Positions 6,420 to 8,771 of a stretch of 8,771 nt of DNA are shown here, piece after piece. Under the pieces are notes generated by a model. It saw only the letters and a list, made by a program, of their open reading frames with translations. It did no database searches and was not told the origin of the DNA. The position numbers and the translations under genes were made by a program. This DNA comes from Dehalococcoidales bacterium (GTDB taxonomy: Bacteria; Chloroflexota; Dehalococcoidia; E44-bin15). Positions within the stretch are counted from its first letter, which is position 1, and each line of letters opens with the position of its first letter. Where the stretch lies: the NCBI GenBank assembly GCA_030615555.1, contig JAUWZB010000027.1, positions 1-8,771 of the forward strand, read 5' to 3'.

Positions 6420-6646
6420 CCTTCCTCCCCACCCAGCGCTGCTATCTCTTCGAGGAGCCTTAAAGTTTCCTCAGCTTCTTCTTGGTCTAATACATTTATC
6501 GCATAGCCGGTATGGACCAGCACATAGTCACCTACTTCGGCTTCCGGGGTGAGCCACAGGCTGATCCGGCGAGTGATGCCTCCGATCTCAGCCTCCGCCT
6601 CTTTATCTTCTATAGACTTAATGAGTGCTGGAATGGCCAGGCACAT
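6416..6646 (-). CDS. hypC: Hydrogenase maturation chaperone HypC
   Basis: HypC is a small OB-fold chaperone that binds iron with HypD and carries the Fe(CN)2CO unit to the hydrogenase large-subunit precursor. It has 76 residues, normal for the family. The N-terminal MCLAIP is diagnostic; Cys2 becomes the functional N-terminal cysteine after methionine removal. The second landmark is VHTGYAINVLD (44-54), with conserved His45. It starts at ATG with GGAG close upstream, 59 bp after the hypF stop. That AT-rich gap shows no promoter I would defend. Its stop overlaps the TTG start of hypD. Confidence 0.97.
   Translation of the reverse strand: MCLAIPALIKSIEDKEAEAEIGGITRRISLWLTPEAEVGDYVLVHTGYAINVLDQEEAEETLRLLEEIAALGGEEG
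6424..6430 (-). promoter_or_regulatory. Strong Shine-Dalgarno GGGGAGG inside hypC for TTG-started hypD
   Basis: On the minus strand GGGGAGG ends 4 nt before the TTG at 6419, within the last codons of hypC. It explains how a rare TTG start can be used, alongside ribosomes arriving from hypC. Confidence 0.7.
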
Positions 6647-6705
6647 ATTTCGCTCCGTATAATTTCCACATTTTCCTAATATTTGTACATTCTTCTATTT
6701 TCCGA

Positions 6706-8771
6706 CTATGCCAGTTCGAAATTAGCGATTACTGCCTGTCCCAAGGAAATCCCACCATCATTGCAGGGCACAAGATGATGGGTAAGCACGCTGAAGCCTT
6801 CCCTTTGTAAAGCAGCGGTAGCTAACCTGAGGAGCAGCCGGTTTTGGAACACGCCGCCGCTCAATGCCACCTGAGTTATGCCGGTCTCTCTTGCAATCAA
6901 TTTACACATTTCGAGGATTATTTGAGCCACGGTGTTATGAAACTTGAGCGATATGATGGGGATAGGGGCTTGATTTCTAACATCCTGAACTACCGCGGAG
7001 AATAATTCCCCTAACTTTATAACCTTGGTTCCTTGATGCTCACTAATAGAAAAGGGATAGGATTTCCCCTCGAACTCACCCATTTCATCCGGAGCCAGCA
7101 TCTCCAGTTCGATGGCTGCCTGAGCTTCATAATCTATCTCTTCCCTCACCCCCGCTAACGCGGAAACGGCATCAAAAAGCCGCCCCGCACTTGAGGTCAA
7201 AGGACAGTTTACCCCTCGCGTTAGCTGCTGTTTTAATAAGTCAAGCTCGGCGGGATTGAGCTTGCTGATGGGTAGACCTTTCAGGGAGAGGTCTTCTCCC
7301 AGCAAGGTATAGAGATAGCTTAAAGCCATACGGTAAGGTTTTTTAATTGCCGCTACACCCCCGAGTAGGGGCACATCTTCCAAATGTCCTGCCCTTTGGG
7401 AGCGGCACCAATCGGCGAGCAGGAACTCCCCTCCCCAGATCGTGCCATCGGTGCCATATCCCGCACCATCGAAGGCTACCCCGATAACGGGTCCTTTGAC
7501 CCCATTTTCCACCAGGCAACTTACAATATGGGCGTGGTGGTGTTGCACCGGGATAAGGCTTAACCCTTGCGCCGCGCCAGCCTGAAGGGCATATTTTGTG
7601 GCAAGATATTCCGGGTGCATATCATAGGCCATGATTTCAGGTTCAGTGCGAAATAGCTTTTTATAAAGCTCAATAGTATTTTCAAAGTGTTCCAGAGTCT
7701 CCTCGTTCTCCATATCGCCGATGTGCTGGCTGAGGAAGGCATGCTCCTCTTTGGTAAGACAAAATGTATTCTTTAGCTCGGCCCCGCAGGCAAGGATTTG
7801 CTTTGACCTGAAAGGAAGGGAAATAGGGTATGGGGCGTACCCCCTGGCGTGCCTGATCGCCTGAGGCATCCCCTCCACCATATAGACGCTATCATCATAG
7901 CGCGCGAAAATATCCCGGTTATGAAGCAGGAAATAATCAGCAATCCCGCTGAGCCTCCTTAACGCCTCATCGTTATCTTTCGCAATAGGTTCCTCGCTGA
8001 GGTTGCCGCTGGTCATGACCAGGGGAAGGCCGCTCTCCCTTAATAGCAGGTGATGCAGCGGGGTATACGGGAGCATGATCCCGAGATACCTTAGATTTGG
8101 GGCTACTGCTGGGGAGATATTGGATGAGCGATGCTGCCACTTCAGAAGCACAATCGGGCACTCTGGAGAGTTAAGAAGCTTTCTCTCTTCGGGCGATACC
8201 AAGCAATGCCTTTCAATATCTTCCAGAGTGGCCACCATAACTGCAAGAGGTTTAGCGGGACGCCTTTTTCTGTTTCTTAAAAGATTTATCACTTCCTCAT
8301 TGGTGGCATCACAGGCCAGGTGAAATCCGCCCAGACCCCTGAGCGCTAAAATTCTCCCCGCTTTTAGGAGATCGCTTGCCGCCTTAATGGCATCGTTGCA
8401 CTCAACAGGGTTGCCATTACTGTTAACTAGCGCTAAGCCGGGGCCACATTTGGGGCAGGCGTTGGGCTGGGCATGAAACCTGCGATCTAAGGGGTCGTCG
8501 TATTCCTGCTGACACTGGGGGCACATTTGGAACTTACGCATGGTAGTCTTGGGGCGGTCATAAGGGATGTCCTCGATGATCGTAAATCGCGGGCCACAAT
8601 TGGTGCAGTTAGTGAAGGGATAGCGGTAGCGGCGGTCGGTGGGGGAGAAAATCTCCCTGCGGCAATCCTCACAGGTAGCGATATCCGGCGAGACTAACTG
8701 GTATTTCTCTTCCTGGCTCAGGCTTTCGCGAATTTCGAACTTGGTATAACCCCTCGGGGGATGGAAAGTGG
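6706..8771 (-). CDS. hypF: Carbamoyltransferase HypF, N-terminus cut by window edge
   Basis: HypF converts carbamoyl phosphate and ATP to carbamoyl-AMP and transfers the carbamoyl group to HypE, starting cyanide-ligand synthesis. The visible 687 residues (numbered from the window edge) lack most of the N-terminal acylphosphatase domain; family length is about 750-770. Two zinc-finger modules follow: Cys33/Cys36/Cys55/Cys58 (with NCTNCGPRFTI) and Cys83/Cys86/Cys105/Cys108. Next comes the YrdC-like domain with LRGLGGFHLACDA (about 143-155), KRRPAKPLAVM (168-178) and TSGNLSEEPI (253-262). The Kae1-like C-terminal domain has VQHHHAHIVSCL (408-419), with metal-binding histidines, FDGAGYGTDGTIWGGEF (433-449), ALSGGVFQNRLLL (635-647) and CNDGGISLGQA (669-679). 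All catalytic parts in view are intact. It is the first hyp gene visible, 59 bp upstream of hypC; the operon promoter is outside the window. Confidence 0.97.
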   Translation of the reverse strand, partial: TFHPPRGYTKFEIRESLSQEEKYQLVSPDIATCEDCRREIFSPTDRRYRYPFTNCTNCGPRFTIIEDIPYDRPKTTMRKFQMCPQCQQEYDDPLDRRFHAQPNACPKCGPGLALVNSNGNPVECNDAIKAASDLLKAGRILALRGLGGFHLACDATNEEVINLLRNRKRRPAKPLAVMVATLEDIERHCLVSPEERKLLNSPECPIVLLKWQHRSSNISPAVAPNLRYLGIMLPYTPLHHLLLRESGLPLVMTSGNLSEEPIAKDNDEALRRLSGIADYFLLHNRDIFARYDDSVYMVEGMPQAIRHARGYAPYPISLPFRSKQILACGAELKNTFCLTKEEHAFLSQHIGDMENEETLEHFENTIELYKKLFRTEPEIMAYDMHPEYLATKYALQAGAAQGLSLIPVQHHHAHIVSCLVENGVKGPVIGVAFDGAGYGTDGTIWGGEFLLADWCRSQRAGHLEDVPLLGGVAAIKKPYRMALSYLYTLLGEDLSLKGLPISKLNPAELDLLKQQLTRGVNCPLTSSAGRLFDAVSALAGVREEIDYEAQAAIELEMLAPDEMGEFEGKSYPFSISEHQGTKVIKLGELFSAVVQDVRNQAPIPIISLKFHNTVAQIILEMCKLIARETGITQVALSGGVFQNRLLLRLATAALQREGFSVLTHHLVPCNDGGISLGQAVIANFELA

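Noticed and set aside
6647..6705. Promoter in the AT-rich gap between hypF and hypC
   Set aside because: An ATTATAC-like box is visible, but it sits only about 10 nt from the hypC ATG and has no convincing -35 at the right spacing.

Overview
All genes in this window lie on the minus strand, so transcription runs from high to low coordinates. Every gene start has a plausible Shine-Dalgarno sequence (weak for hypA and the mutase large subunit), many stops and starts overlap or abut, and one gap holds a consensus sigma-70-type promoter. This is a bacterium. A nickel-iron hydrogenase maturation set beside a cobalamin-dependent mutase suggests an anaerobe. The protein style would suit a Chloroflexota (Dehalococcoidia-like) or similar deep anaerobic lineage, but that placement is a low-confidence impression. 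No rRNA, tRNA, mobile element or CRISPR array was seen.

Region 1 (about 8771 to 3300) is a tightly packed hydrogenase-maturation operon in the order hypF (5' end outside the window), hypC, hypD, hypE, hypA, hypB. HypF makes the carbamoyl group and passes it to the C-terminal cysteine of HypE, which dehydrates it to thiocyanate. HypC and HypD hold the iron and build the Fe(CN)2CO unit. HypA and HypB deliver nickel. All six genes look intact where visible, and the diagnostic cysteines and nucleotide-binding motifs are present. No hydrogenase structural subunit is in the window. The hypD/hypE junction contains a 26/27-bp tandem duplication that rebuilds the stop/start overlap.

Region 2 (3169 to 3299) is the only substantial gap. 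It holds a TTGACA/TATAAT promoter with an 18-bp spacer, pointing at the downstream genes, and an inverted-repeat cluster abutting the -35 box.

Region 3 (3168 to 1) is a second operon: a methylmalonyl-CoA-mutase-like large subunit, its separate cobalamin-binding small subunit, and an acyl-CoA dehydrogenase whose C-terminus runs off the window. The large subunit keeps the family fold and C-terminal landmarks but has replaced, at the aligned positions, the Tyr, Gln, Arg and His that define the methylmalonyl-CoA active site. It is therefore probably a mutase for a different, unknown acyl-CoA, with the dehydrogenase acting before or after it. This is the most interesting part of the window.
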